Assembly (NCBI GenBank): GCA_009741485.1
Contig: CM019218.1
Span: 35,650,387 to 35,714,386, forward strand
Reading direction: 5' to 3'
Source of the DNA: Malurus cyaneus samueli
Lineage: Eukaryota > Chordata > Aves > Passeriformes > Maluridae
Length of the DNA stretch: 64,000 nucleotides
Below the pieces are notes generated by a model, which saw only the letters and a list, made by a program, of their open reading frames with translations, was not told the DNA's origin and made no database searches. Positions 13,154 to 26,895 of the stretch are shown here, one piece after another (positions within the stretch are counted from its first letter, which is position 1; each line of letters begins with the position of its first letter). Both the position numbers and the translations under genes were made by a program.

Positions 13154-16100
13154 CCATATTTCCTCTTTACCCTCCCAATTTAAATAGTATGGGGAGAGGA
13201 ACTTTGTAGCTGTGTTTGCTTACCTTGGCACAAAAGGTGCATCACTAAGTAAGGCTAAAACTCAGCAAGTGAAGATTTGCTGAATTTCCAATGCTCTTAA
13301 TTTAAAACATCTGAGAACAGGCATTTCCCCAAAAGAATGGAAAGCTACCTTTTTCTTGAGGGATGCAGAGCTCCTGAAGACAGTTCAAATGAAAACCAAA
13401 ACCATAATCAAGGACCCAGCAAACAGCACTGTGTAATGTGAAGTTTACTGAGGCTCAGCATATCCACTTTATTGAGAAGACAATTCTCACTGAGTATAGA
13501 TATTTATGTATAGAAATCCAATGATGGGAGTGTTTTTAGCTTCTCTGAGAAATGTAAAATGAAGACTCTTTATCTGCAAGTTGAAGGTAGACAAATTCAG
13601 CCTTGAAATAAGATGCAGATACGGTTGAATGCTGGACCAACCTAATATGAGAAGTAATGGCCTACCATAGTTTAAAGAATCTATAAAAAGGGTAAATAAC
13701 TTTTCAAAGGAAGTGCTTAATCTGAGTTTCAGAGAAGACTGTATAGTACCTGTGAAAGGGGAGAGGGATCTGGGACTTGGGAAGTCTCTGCTCATTCTCT
13801 TCCCTTATGAGGGACAGTGCAAGTTCCCACACTGTTCCCAGCATGCTTCTCCAGCACTGAAACTCCACAAAAAGATAGCCTTACTCTTTAGAACATTAAT
13901 ATGTCCAGAGGCACAAACAACCAGATATACTCAAGGTTCTTTTTTCACCTTTTTCTGAAACACAAGATATTGGCCACAGTCAGAGAAAAGAGGCTAAGGA
14001 AAGCAAACTTTTCTTCTTCCTTTGATTGCCTTTTATTGTATGCCTTCTTTACATATTTAGATTCTTATTGATTTTAGACTTGGAATGAGAAAAAAAATTC
14101 TCCAGGTCAGACTTGCTGGGATGTTTTTTTTCTCCCACTGCAATGCAGGATGTGGATCGCAAGCTAGGACTAGCTGGGTAAATTTCCCCTAATCAACCTG
14201 CTGACATTGCAATGGCCTTCAAAGTATTTGGCAGCCTAATCCACCACCTGTTTTCTAAAAACAAAGATGTGGAAGACAAAAATTTAGTACCCTTGATAAC
14301 CAAACTCTCCAATTCTCCTTGAATCAAGACATCAGACAGGATTACTGGGGTAGAATATAATGGTCTCTAATATACAGGAGGTTAAATTTGTAATTTCCTT
14401 GTCCTTTTTTGTGTCTTTCTAGTTGCAGTTTCATAATTAAAGTTTATCAGTATGTTGTTATAGGAAAAAAAACCCTCACGACTGCATGCTGTAGATGAAA
14501 GATAAGAGAAAAATTTTAAAAACACAACAGTTTTCAACAGACATACATAGTACCTAACTTAAATCACAGGATCTGACATTAGCATCCAATCTCAATTTAT
14601 ATATGTAATCTCAAATTTTCTTTAATTCATGGAATATAAATCCCAGTAACTGTTTTCGTTTCTACCAGAACTGTTCTCTATAAAAGCTTCATTCCTAGGT
14701 ATCAAAGCCCCAGGATGGTATCATCACTTCATCCTGCAAGGCAATGGTTATGTGATATGCAGGCATGAAGAAGGCATAAATGACACACAAAGATCTTTCT
14801 GACTTCAATGGACACTTCACAAGAAAATATATTTGAGACCTGCTACATAAGTCTGGACAATATCCTTCATGAAAAAAAAGTGCTAACAGAGTCTACATAA
14901 GAGAACATAAACATTCCTATCCGTAAGTTCATCCTACTTCTTCCCAGTGTGTCTGCCTGTTTGACAGTTATACTGTCATAATTTTAGACTGTTAAACCTC
15001 TGCTCCAGGGTTTATAAAAGATCAGAGCACTTGTCACTCTCAGCGCAGGTAGAGTGAGATAGAGTGGTTGAGCAGTTCATTCTTCTTTCTAATTACACTC
15101 CATTAACCTTCCACATGAGAGCTCCCCTGTGCTTTCATACCAGCAGCACCAACTGGCTGTGTTTGATAAGGCTCGGCAGCATTCACAAGACCAGCACGTG
15201 TAACTGAAGGAACAGTTGAGCCCAGCAGCCCTCGCTGAAGCTGCGCTGGTGCTGTTACTGAGCTGCAGTCACATTCAGCTGAATTATACACAGATGGACA
15301 CCAGCCTCACCCTACCCACTTCCCTCACAACTCTACCCCTTGAACTTAAGACATACATGATCTATCAGAAAGCCAAATGCAGAACTAGGGAATTGTTCAC
15401 AATGGGGAGCTCAACAGTTATCACACTTTCACCTCACTGCAAACACCTGCCAAGAGAAGCGCATTTAGAGCATTAAAGCATGCAGGGCAATAGAAAAGAA
15501 GTTGTAGTTAAACTATAATTAGATCACATCAGCGTATGCAACCAGAGTACAGAGAAAGAAAATAACTTGAAATTTCATTCTTTTTTAAATACACTTTCAC
15601 TATCTGGGGTTGTTTGTTGCATGTTATGAAGACCACACTGCTAACACTATAATATTTATCTATAACCTTCTCAACGGTGACCACATAAATGATAGGCTTT
15701 TCTAAACAGAGAAGCTTCTTTGATTAATAATGTATTCTATGAGAGTTTTAAACTCAGTGCCAGGAAAGCTATTTTCCATGTGCATGAAGGTAGATTAGCA
15801 TTTGTGTATACTGAGTAACAGTGTCAGCACATGCTTACACAGATAAAAGGGAAACAAATTTGGAAGGAGGGATTGTAAACAATCTGGAACAGCATCCGAA
15901 TTATTTAAAAAAAATAATTTAACACTACAAAATCTGCACTTTTGAATGACATTTTATACAATCCAGTAGATTTTTTAACTGTTTCAAATGCCTTCACAAC
16001 ATGAAGTTGTATATGGAACTAGTCTATATAAATGAGTGATGGTGATAGTTTTCCTGCTATTAGCTCCATTATCCTTTCCCATCCCTCTCCTGTTTTTTAA

Positions 16101-19082
16101 CATATTGTGATACTCAGATCTGCAAGCATCTCCATAAATAAATATAACTTACTTCTATGGTAAGTTTCCTGACCTTCAGCTAATATTTTGAAGTGACTGC
16201 TGTTTTCTAAGATTTAGTAACTTTGAAGTGTCTCAAACAAAATCTGTTTGTGCTACAAACCAAGCAATTAATCCAGCCCCATTCTTGTTCAGAATGGTTC
16301 AGAAATTTTATTTCAGAGTTCTGGTGAATGCTGTCAAAGATCTCCTCTAGTTCAAAGAGAACAGAGGTGGTCCAGAAAGGTAAATGCTGCTACTGAACCC
16401 AACTAAAGTAACCTGAAGAGATTTGGTTTACAAGGATGATCAATAAAGATCTTTAGACCCACCATCTCCATCTATAATAGATTTTGGACCTCCTTTCTCA
16501 AACTTTCTTAAATTTAGTCTAAAGATGCCAATTCAGTCTTTCATGCAATTTAACTTGTGACATCTAAGCCTGTAATATACATAAATTCAAAATTTGTGGA
16601 TGTGACCAAACACAGTAAATCCAAAACTGTCAGGCTACTAAGTTTGCCTCAAGAAAGCTGCATAGGCAGAAGAGAGTTGGTTCTTACCTCTAAGATACAC
16701 TTGCTCAAAGTGTGAACACAAGTACCTTTATATCTAAATTTTTTTGGAACAACAATGAGTGATCTTGTTCGAATACATTTGACACCAACAAAGTACAAGA
16801 TTAATTTTGTCAGATATAATTTCTCTACTAAGGATTATATTCACTCTTAAACCTAACAAATTTGAAAGAAACACAAATAGGACATTGAAGAAATTGATCT
16901 AGAGCATCCATATCCCTTGTTCTGTAAAAATAGTGCTTCAATGCTATAATGTCATGAAATCTTGTTTGAGTTTGGCTAAAAATCTGTCAGGCCAGGAGAG
17001 CACTGCAGGAAATCAGGACGACATTTCTGTGCCACACTTAGCTCTTACTTCTGTAAAAAAGAATTCTGAATTTAAGTACACATGAATTGCACCCAGTGCC
17101 TCTATAGCTTGCACTCTCATCTTTTTTGAAGTATGTACTAGAATAATGACTTAAAGCACCAAAATTCCTGGCTGTAAGCATTTAGTGTTGAAACTGCTTT
17201 CATAATAAAGTACTGCAGAGGTTCTTCCACTTTCTTGAGGACTCAGCCATCACTGCAAACTCCATCTGGAATACTGCTTCCTGAGAAATGGGCTATTCTC
17301 ACCTCTGAAGAATGCAAGTTGATGGAGAATTTTCTAACTAATCATCTGACAAATATACCTCTTCAGAACTTTTTGGCAATGTTTGTTATTTTCCCAACAA
17401 CTCTTAGAAAACATTTCAGAAAAATGTATTTTGCTCTACATTGTCTTGTTATTCTCTTTGTACAGAAGACCTCTCAAAAATAATACAAATACCTTCCTTT
17501 AATAGTATGTCAATGGAGAAGATTCCTTAAACATTTAGGGCCCCATGAGATGGGTAAACAGATCTTTTAACTCAGCTGAAGAGGTAAGAAAGAGAAAACA
17601 AGCTCTCCTGTAATTCTTCTTTATGCAATTCTCAACAATACCACATATGCCATTTTAGGGAAGACCGAGATTTCTTCTGTGCCACTTCAGGCCCGTATTA
17701 GATTTAAAAGGCAAATTAGCTTTTTGAAAAAAAATTTAAACAAAAACATTAAACATATTTTCATCACATAATGAAGTGCAAGCTCTTTTTCACACCATAT
17801 GTTTGACTTGCTACTTACTGCAGAGAACATGCAACATATAACCGGATGAACACATTTCATTCTACAAACTGGTCTGACGAGCTAAACCTGCACTAGGAGG
17901 TATCAGACAACCTTAATGAAACTCAGAAGAATTATTTCATTGACATTCATTCAGCATTTCTTGCATGATAATTCAGTTGTGAATATGTTTGGAAGCTCAG
18001 AACCCACAGACTTTTAAGAAACAGCATCACTGAGTCTCTCTCATGTTTCCCTAAAGACACCTATCAACCTGTCTCTAAGAGCTGTAAATCACAAAACAGT
18101 AGTTTTCCTTGCCATGGTTTCACACAGATGGATTTTATTTTTTTTTAAGGAAATACATGTTAAGCTGTTGAGAAGAACTGAAAGATTACAGAAACCTAGC
18201 AACTGAAGCACAGGTTGTTACAGCAAGCTATCTTGTTTGTGTCCTCAGGTCTGGTAGCTTTATTCATACTGGGATCTCAAGCTATTATTAATCACAGAAA
18301 ACTACCTTAAATCTACGTTGTCTTTGCAACAACAGCTTAATTACATTTTATACATGTAACATGTACCCTTCTAAACTCCCGCCCATAAAAATAAGCCCCC
18401 ACATAACCCTCTTTCCCAGAAAACCTCCACAAAATGAGAAGCTGAAGGGAGCTTCAACTCTAGAGAGCACGTTCTGTGGGCTCTGAGATAGAGCAGCTAC
18501 CCTCTTTCTCCAAAGCAACTGAGAAAATATTTCCCCTTATATTAACTCTGAATAAACCAAATTGATGGTGAAGTGCAGGGCTGTTTAGGGGAAACAAGCT
18601 TCTGGGTTTCTTTTTGTTTTCTTACAAACACAACAGGGCACATATTCAAGAAAATAGAGCATAATTATTTGTTTGTTTTGGTAAAACTATGCTCTATTGT
18701 ACTCCATCTGGAGTTGAGACAGGATGCAAGAAGAGAAAATAGGCTTTTAAAAGATCTGTCCTACACATGCACACTTTTATATCATTAAATATATGCAGGG
18801 ACATGTAAGTAATCAGTGACTTTACTTTGAAAAAAGATACACCACAACCAAAGGCTGAGAAAATATCAACCAATTTTAACAAAACCATCAATGTGTGATA
18901 GGTGTTGCAGAAATGAAAATAAAAGAAACCCAAACAAAAAAACAACAAAAAACCCCCAACCCAGCACAAGGATTTTAACACACAAACAGAAATACTTGAC
19001 TTTGCACTGTATAGCCAATATTCATTAAGAACTCAGTAGGACTTTCATAGCAATTGTTGGGAAGATCATATAAATATGTTCA

Positions 19083-19215
19083 TGCTCCATAGGTTAGAGC
19101 ATGGTGCTAATAAAGCCAAGGTCATGGTTTCGATCCCCATATGGACCACAGAGGAGCTGGACTTGATGATCCTTCTAGGTCACTTCCAACTCAGACTATT
19201 CTGTGATTCTATATC
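19083..19215 (+). mobile_element. tRNA-Ile-derived SINE with CR1 tail (TguSINE1-like)
   Basis: Positions 19083-19148 resemble a tRNA-Ile from the D-arm onward: GGTTAGAGCATGGTGCTAAT, then GCCAAGGTCA, then the B-box-like GTTTCGATCC (19127-19136). The first bases, including the A-box side, are diverged or truncated. Positions 19149-19215 read as a bird CR1 LINE 3' end (TGATGATCCTTCTAGGTC, CTTCCAACTCAG, ATTCTGTGATTCTAT). This chimera is the layout of TguSINE1 of songbirds, which is thought to use CR1 machinery for mobility. A mispaired AAAGCC in the anticodon-stem region and other changes show it is not a functional tRNA gene. I see no clear target duplication. Confidence 0.88.
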
Positions 19216-19303
19216 AAAACCACAGTAAATCCAAAACACATCTGTCAGTTTGCATAGGAAGAAGTCAAGCTCTCGTTGATTAGGAGGAAGCTCAGAAGAA
19301 AAC

Positions 19304-19325
19304 AAAAAAAAAAAAAAAAAAAAAA
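19304..19325 (+). repeat. Poly-A tract, about 22 bases
   Basis: Run of A about 90 bp after the SINE at 19083. Because the CR1-type tail already ends that element, this run is probably independent. Confidence 0.93.
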
Positions 19326-22300
19326 CAAGTTAAAGATCAGGAAACATAAAAAAAGAGTATGAAGAAACAGGTTCACACAAGCAAAGAGCACTCACAGACA
19401 ATATAAAGCTGAATTGAAAACTAGTGAAGTCAAACAAGCAAAAATTAGTTCTTTCTCACTGGCAGGGAAGGTTTGTAGACGAGTGCATTACATTTTATCA
19501 GACTGGCTTGGAAAAAAGGGCACACTTCAATCTCAAAAGCCACTTTTAAAGCCCCTTCTCACTGACAGGTCAGGCCTATGCCCAGGGGGAAGTCTGAGGG
19601 GACACAAGTAATAGTGCAGGGATTACTCTGAGGGTTTTATTCAATGTATTAGAAACAACTATTTCATTGAAGAAAAAAGTCCTTATTTCATACATATATT
19701 TCATATATACCTATGCCAGAACTAAGCAGTAAACCGTGCCTGATTTAACCCCACAGACCCACATTCTTAACGGTTTTTCCTGTTTTGCTTCCCTGCTGGT
19801 AGGTTGCATGGTTAGCATACAATGCTCTGTAGGCCAAAAAACTAGTCTGCAAAGATCTTTTGAAATATTTAACTTATACTAGTACCATGTAAATAGTAAT
19901 AAAAATTCCTTTTCCTACTCTGCATTTCAAATGCATTTATTATGAGCTAGACAAATAATGCAGGATTGTAGCATTCTGCCTTCACATTTCTCATCTTCCT
20001 CGTCCAATTTACCGGAGTAATGACGAAAGAAGAGGTTTTGCTCCAAGCCTTTAACTCTTGCAGCACAGATTCTCATTGTGTAGCTCTCTGGAGGATCCAT
20101 CTTTTGCACAGGGGCAGAAATTCATTTCCTTAATCAATTTAGAGAAGATCAGAAGCCTGCCCAGTGACCCACATTGCTTGAGAAACTGCACCAACAGCAG
20201 AGGCTATAGGGGCAGCTGCTTTCAGGCCAGCAACAGCATGCTCAGCATGAACAGACTGCACTAAGATTTTTCTCCCACACACAAAACCAAACTGTTCTTG
20301 TGCCCCCTTTGTGCTGATGGAGCCTGTCTCTCAGTTGATGAGCAAGTCACTATTTAGAAAATGATTTCTCAACCTATTTTGGAAATCCGCAGTCATGTAC
20401 AATTGGCAGCACTGGTGAGTATTCAGCGGTGATTTCAAAGGTTCTTTGTCCTGGGGAGGAGACAGGACCATTCACCAGCATGCCGGCAGAACTGCTGAGT
20501 ACACAGCTGGAGCATACGTGGGGGAAGGGAAGCGCTGTGTGATTCTGCAACTACATCTGTTAAATGCATACAGATTTGAAGAATGATCACTTGGCATTTT
20601 TACTATTTTGCAAGTGAAAACTTTCAACGCATTTGCCAGAAGTATGTGGCTGGTTTTTTTTGTAAGAGGATAGAAGATGAGTGCAGAGAAACATTTAGCC
20701 ACGTGGACATGCTACATAATTGGTTCTTCCAGCCCCTTGCCGTGCAAATGATTTGCAGTAGCATGCTCCGATCTCCTTACTAGTTAACAGTCCATTCCAA
20801 GACAAATACATCAAGAAAAGATAGAGAGGCAAAAGCTGTGGACAAGATTAGGCACAGAAGCTTGGCTTTTCCACAATGCTCACATTTTTCCTGTTGCCCA
20901 GCTGCTGGATATTCAGGAGAAAACAGTGTACAAAGCAACTGCCGCACAGGCCACAGGAGCATAAATCCAATAAGAACCCTTTCTGTTTGGCTCTTCATAG
21001 GGCTCTCACTTGTACTAGAAAAACATCACTTTGATGCTCTGTTTGCATTCCATTTCCAACAACAATGAGGAGGATGGAGGTCTCTGGTTTCTATGACAAC
21101 CCAGATGGGCCACAATACAAGATACTTACAAATGTTCAACTAAGGGGATGCCAGATCAAATTAAGCTAGAGTTTACATTACTTCATAGAAACTAAAATAA
21201 AAGAAAAAACCCAAACAAAATATGAATGTCAAAGAAAGGATGACATTTCCCTGGTACATTCCAAAAGATTTCTGAAAGTAGATAGTAAAGAAAGGAAGGA
21301 TTTTTCCCTAGGAAAATAAATAATATTGTCAACACAAGCAAACTGAAACCCTCATTTACATGAGTAAATGTTTTCATTAAAACTAGACTGCTGGAATATC
21401 ACCATCAGACATTAAAAGCAAAAAACAGATCTGAAAACAAGATTATATCAATTGACTTAACACATTATGAATTGGCAAATTTGTAATCCACTGTTTAGTA
21501 TGGCTTGTTTAATGTCATAACTTGCATTTTGTGATATGATTTGGTTTTTTGTTGTTTACCCCAATCAGGTCTTTTGTGACATTTTGCAAAAGACATTCAG
21601 ATGTAGAAAATACCCCATATTTTACTTGAGGAAATTAAATTAGTAATAGAGAATTATTTTAGTTAACACTAACAAAACTCCAAACACATTTAATATATGC
21701 TCTTAGTAATTAAACTGGTCTGTTGTTAAACAGGTAAGGTGATCTTACTTCTCAAATGCATTGATTAACAAAACCTCATGGGAAGGCAACTGTAATAGGC
21801 CAGCCAGTTAAGGCAACACAAGTAAAATGCCTTCTGAAGAAATATCTGTAAAAGCTTTTTGTAAGCTTTTCAGACATGACATACATATATATGCTTCCCA
21901 GAACAAACCAAGTTAAAGAATTTCTTGATAAATGTGTATTTTTAAACACATTATTTTGAAAACAATGTATCTGCTACAAGTTAAGGTATTGTCTTTATAT
22001 TTTATCACTGTCCTATTTCAAGTTACTCTCCATTCTTTCTTCCAGCTTAATCACCAGGTAGCTAATAGCATTCATTCAATACGTGATAGCCAGCAAGGCT
22101 CATATTACAACAGATAACCATAGACTTTCAGAGGCTTATGTTCTTTGGGGATAGGAGAGGGAAGAGAGAAAGGCTTAACAGCTGTGCCTAGTCAAAATAA
22201 TCCAAAATTAGAGGGGCTGTAACATTTAAAATTGGAACACAGAACTTTAAAATCTGGGTCTGTGCAGCTGTTTTAACATTTTATTTAAAATTTCAGACAC

Positions 22301-22452
22301 TGTCTCTTCATAAATTGTTCCCCTCTGCAGCACTGCTACCAAGTACTATTTACAGAAGGACTCCAGTCTGGCTTGCAAGTGCCACCTCATCACTCAGGAG
22401 CGCCTGGCACTGCCAGCTGAGAACAACCATTCCTCACACCAGTAGGCCAAGC

Positions 22453-22467
22453 CTGCTGCTGCTGCTG
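22453..22467 (+). repeat. (CTG)5 microsatellite
   Basis: Five perfect CTG units within a moderately GC-rich interval (about 22320-22800). That interval shows no recognisable gene. Confidence 0.88.
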
Positions 22468-23700
22468 CCCGAGCCTCTCCCCCTGTTCAACATACGAGCT
22501 CTCTCATGGAGCTAAAGAACTCGCCCAAAGTGGGCTCTGAGACTCAGGTTAGCACCTGCCCATCACTGGCTCCTCAGCAATCCTCGTCCTCTTTCACCCC
22601 AAACCCTCCCATTCAAAGCCGTTTCCCCTGAAAGCATGACAGCCTGATGCTCCAAGGGCTCTCCCTGCTGCTGACAGGAGCACAGCTGGCACGTGGTGTG
22701 GCAGGCCGAGGCTGAAGAAAAGCTGCCTGCTCTGCTGTGCTCCCTGACTCGTGCAATGGCAAGCAGAGCCAGGGAGACACACTGCGGTAATGGTAACAGC
22801 ATTTCAGGATAGTTATTCAGGGATTTGCAAGCAGCTCCTGCATAATGACCAGAGTGCCTCAGTACTGCAGGGTGAAGAGCTGAGGGCTGAAATTATACAT
22901 CTATTATAAAAATGAAAATACCTGATGATTTTACACGATGGTGGGAATTAGCTGGAAGTGACAAACTGGGATGCAAAAATGTGGCTAAGGACGGTGGAGG
23001 GGCTTGGATAGCCTTTAACTTGGACTACATGGCTTAAACTTCAGTTATACAGTTATATAGCTGTGTTCCCATACCATATAACTACTATCTGTGTTTTGCA
23101 TATAAAGTGGAAGACAAGGAATAGCATAATGAAAAAGAGAATTTGCAAAATGCTAATGCTTACTAAAATTACAACAGTTTAATGGGTAGAGCAAAACGGA
23201 TTGGAAGTAAGTAGCAAGCAGCTGTAAGTTGCAAGGGATAGTAGTGCTGCAGTGAAAAGCTGCTTCATGTCACACCAATGAACTTACTTTAATCAAAATT
23301 TAGTGCAAAGTATCAGGAGACTGGGACAAATAACCAGGCCAGTGGGTCCCTCTCACCAAGTCTACTGCCAATCACATACCACACGCATTTCAACGCATGA
23401 GCTTCTACTCTGCAGTGATACTGCACAGATGAAAACTGGGTTTGCAAGCAGCAAGCATCTGCTACTGCACTTCAATTTTGTTCAACTATAGATTTCACAC
23501 ATGCAGAGCAGCATAACTGATTAGTAACCCCTATAAGGAATTGGTACCTAGGATGGTATTCTACTCTTCTAATACTGTAATTAAAAAATAAATAACCTCT
23601 TGCGCCATCAACAACACAAACATACTTAGTAAGCAATGTGCATGTGCCCTGTCTTCACAAATTCCAGACAGTTTAGACTACTTCTCATGCAGCTGAAATC

Positions 23701-23732
23701 AGAAGCCCTGATCTCAGAAGCCCTGATCTGAC
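23701..23732 (+). repeat. Short tandem duplication
   Basis: The unit TCAGAAGCCCTGATC occurs twice in direct tandem, separated by one or two bases. This is a local duplication with no other feature. Confidence 0.75.
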
Positions 23733-25924
23733 TCTCTAGACAACATTTCTTCCTCAACTCCACAGATCCCTCTAATACTGTCCCATTACTTGTATGCATA
23801 TATTATGTTTTAGTATTTTAACTGAATCAGTCCACCACACCTATGCTCCACTCCATTGACAGCAGCAATCACTTACAGATGTGTATCCTATTGCCTGCAC
23901 AGGCAATACAATGCCACACCTCTGCCCTTGCTGACATTCACTGTTTCACAAATACCACCCACGTCTTCCTCCCTGACTGACAGTTTTCAATTAAAACTGA
24001 GTGACTGTTTTCACTGTGTTCATAGCTTAAAATGTGCTTTTTCCACTTTGCAACTATAAAAGGCTTGTGCTCTTGATTGTAATTTCTTAGAATCAGAGAT
24101 ACTATAATTTCCTTTGCCACAGTGACAAGATTCATAGGCCATCTCCCGGGTACATATGCATCTTGCTTGGTTGGTTATGAGCATAATGGAGAAACAAAGG
24201 TGTTAGCTCAAACAGCTCTAGGAAATCTCCTTAAAGCAGTTCTGCTATATGATCCAGCTAAATATCTTTAACTTTGAATACTGTTTTGACTGACTTCAGG
24301 TTAACACCAAAGCTTTTCAAATAATTCCCAAAGACTAGCTCCAGCATCAAAGGATCCCTAACACAGAGTTTTGCTGAACTTAACTTTCTGCAGGGGGCCA
24401 AGATACTATTGGTAAACCTGCCTTAAGACTTCTATACAATATTATATTGTAACTTGCTGAGTTTCAACCAGAAATGACACAGTTGGAGGGAAAGGGAAAG
24501 AAAAAACCAAATGAATCTCGTCTGGATTATTAATGTACACAAGATTAGAAAACTACAAAGGATCTCTAGACTTCCAGCTTTTCCAATGTCTTGACTCTAT
24601 GACTATACTGAAACACAATCACCTGCCCAGAAGCTAAACCAGCATGTTTTTGAGCAGCTGGTAAATGACAATTTAGAACAGAACCATTAATATCAGTCTT
24701 GAAGATACATAAGGAATTCAGTAAACAAGATGACCTCTGTTATATTTACATCTAATAAAAACAGATGACATACATCAAAATTTGCTGAACAGAATAGGAT
24801 GAAGCTGATGAAAAGCAGACAACTTACCTGCTTCTAACAGGCTTTTTACAGATTAAAAGCTAGAACATATTAACCCCCAAAAAGTTAAAAGTAAGTTTTT
24901 CCATGCCAAAACATTTAAGTAATTGCATCTGTAAAACACATCCTTCTTCTGGACCTGTAAACTTTCCAAGGTTTCATATATAGGCTCATGTTTTCACTTA
25001 CTTGAAATCTTAGCAATATTGAGATCAAAATGATGTTCTTGTTTTCAGTTATGCAGTCTTAACACTGAGTAAGCATTGCTGTAAGATAACTACATACTTT
25101 TGCTGCTGTATTTTCTTCAAAAGTCAATTACAGTACCAAACACTTGTGCCTATTGTTTTCTGCTTTTGTACTTTTTTACAATTCTACTCACTTCTACAAT
25201 GCATATGTAGAAACGTACAAACAAAACAAAAAAACAAACCATGTTTTCCAAAACTTTCCATAAAATGCTTCTGTATTAACTTTCATATAATGAGGGTCAA
25301 AATTATATTCAGAGTAAGAAATCTGAATACTAAAATTCTCGCAGTAAAAAAACAAGCACTGAAAATAAACTCATGCTGTTCAAACTAGAGGCCACTCCAT
25401 GCATCCTGAAGGATTTGCACTCCAGGACGTTTGCACTGCAAGACTAAAAATTTACTTAGTAGCAGAAACTGTGACATCCTCAAGAACTGCTCTTCAAGGA
25501 AATTACCTACTTAGCGCACAAGTAGGTCCTTCATATTAACCCCATCCCTCCCTCCCTCAAAAAAAAAAGTTTTGCATTTTGTAAAATTAGCTGAAACTGT
25601 TACATAACAAAAAACTCCAAAACCTCACTAATTAACCATAGAGAGAATTAAAAATTATGGTTACTTCAAAAAACGAAACCAAACTAAACCCACCCAAAAA
25701 TAAACAAGGGGCTTCACTTCTACTTCACTTTTCTTATGACCGAACGACCACAATGGCTAACAAACCCTCTCGTTGTTAATTCTGTTTTATAAAACTTTCT
25801 TCTTCTTGGAAGATACTGAGAAAATTCCAGCTTCAAATGGTTTCGAGCTTCACTTTCTAGAACGGTACCAGAGAAAGCAGAAGCTTATAAGTAGTTACAT
25901 GTGACATTTACAAGTGGCAGGCTA

Positions 25925-26095
25925 CAGGCGCTCACACGCAGTGTGCGCCCCCGCTGTCACTCGGTGTCCCCAAGCGCCGTGGGACATCCCGCCAAGGCGG
26001 GTACCGGAGCCGGGAGGACACGGCCGCCATCTAGTGGGGACGGCGGCAGCTCCTCCTTCCGTCCCTCCCTCGGCTCTCAGCAGGCATCAGCGGAG
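25925..26095. promoter_or_regulatory. Isolated CpG-dense patch in PHF21A intron
   Basis: About 18 CpG dinucleotides fall in roughly 170 bp, whereas the kilobases on each side hold very few. The patch is G+C-rich and contains a consensus CTCF core at 26023-26037. There is no TATA box and no convincing exon with coding sense. It could be a small unmethylated regulatory island (insulator, enhancer, or an alternative first exon of PHF21A on the minus strand). The sequence alone does not decide between these. Confidence 0.55.
26023..26037 (-). promoter_or_regulatory. CTCF core consensus overlapping YY1-type motif
   Basis: The reverse strand reads CCACTAGATGGCGGC, matching all 15 positions of the CTCF core CCASYAGRKGGCRSY. 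The embedded ATGGCGGC is also the YY1 core. It sits inside the CpG-dense patch. The motif match is seen directly; occupancy is inferred. Confidence 0.6.
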
Positions 26096-26758
26096 ATCAA
26101 CATTTGCAGCAATATAAAAAGCACCCCGCCACTGTTGAATTTAAATTCCTACGAGATTTTTCCGATCTCAAACCCCACGTAAAGCTGTCTGCAGTGAAAC
26201 TGAACCACTACTGTTATGCTGTAAAGTTTTCATTCACGCTCGTCTCCTTAACAAAACTGTTCTACATTTAACTCCACAGTCAGCACTAAACCCCTCTCAT
26301 GTGGCTTTATTTACTCCTAATGCACATCATGGCATTTGCATAGGCTTTAACATAAGACCAAACAAGACTTTAGAGACTTCAATTGCCAATCCCATTCCAG
26401 CTGCTGTGCGCTGCTCCAGTGGTTCATGGCAGCTGGAAACAGCCAGTGGGAAGAGCAGCCCAGGCATGGGCCCCTTCCTACATGTGGCACAGCTGGCACA
26501 TGAGCTTGGGCAATGCTGACTGCCAGGCACGACCAAAGGTGAACTTTATATCCACTCTCAGACTTATGCGCCCTTGTGGCCAGTAGAGGTACAAGCAGGT
26601 GTTCAGCAAAAGGCTTTCACGCTCCTCCAACTTTGAGCAAAGGCTGGTCCAGTTTCATCTGTCTTCAAATGAGAAGAACATGACCAAAACAAGCACATAT
26701 ATATAATAAATGTGAATAAGTTAATATTACAAGAAATCTGGTTGTGTATTTCTGTGAG

Positions 26759-26895
26759 TTATGATTCACAGAACCACAGGATTTTCTGAGTTGGAAAAGA
26801 CCTACGAAGATCACTTAGTTCAGCTCTTAAATGAATGGCCCATAGGGGAACAACCCTGCAACCTTGGCATTGTTGGCACCCTGTTCTAACCTGCA
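26759..26895 (-). mobile_element. tRNA-Ile-derived SINE with CR1 tail, second copy
   Basis: Read on the reverse strand, 26895-26836 gives GGTTAGAACAGGGTGCCAAC, AATGCCAAGGTTGCAGGGTT and CCCCTATGGGCCA, the same tRNA-Ile-like head as the copy at 19083. Positions 26835-26759 give the CR1-type tail (AAGTGATCTTCGTAGGTC, TTCCAACTCAG, TTCTGTGAATCAT). It is more diverged than the first copy and has lost its 5' end. The two copies are in opposite orientation, about 7.6 kb apart. Open frames over this block are not genes. Confidence 0.85.

Noticed and set aside
19083..19148. Possible functional tRNA-Ile gene
   Set aside because: The 5' part and acceptor stem are lost, internal positions are mutated, and a CR1 tail follows directly, so it is a SINE.
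25901..26182. Open frames over the CpG patch
   Set aside because: Arg/Pro/Ser-rich translations expected from CpG-rich sequence. No known protein match and no convincing splice sites.
26580..26590. CTCF-like CCAGTAGAGG on the plus strand
   Set aside because: It matches only the first ten core positions and lacks the following GC; too weak to call.
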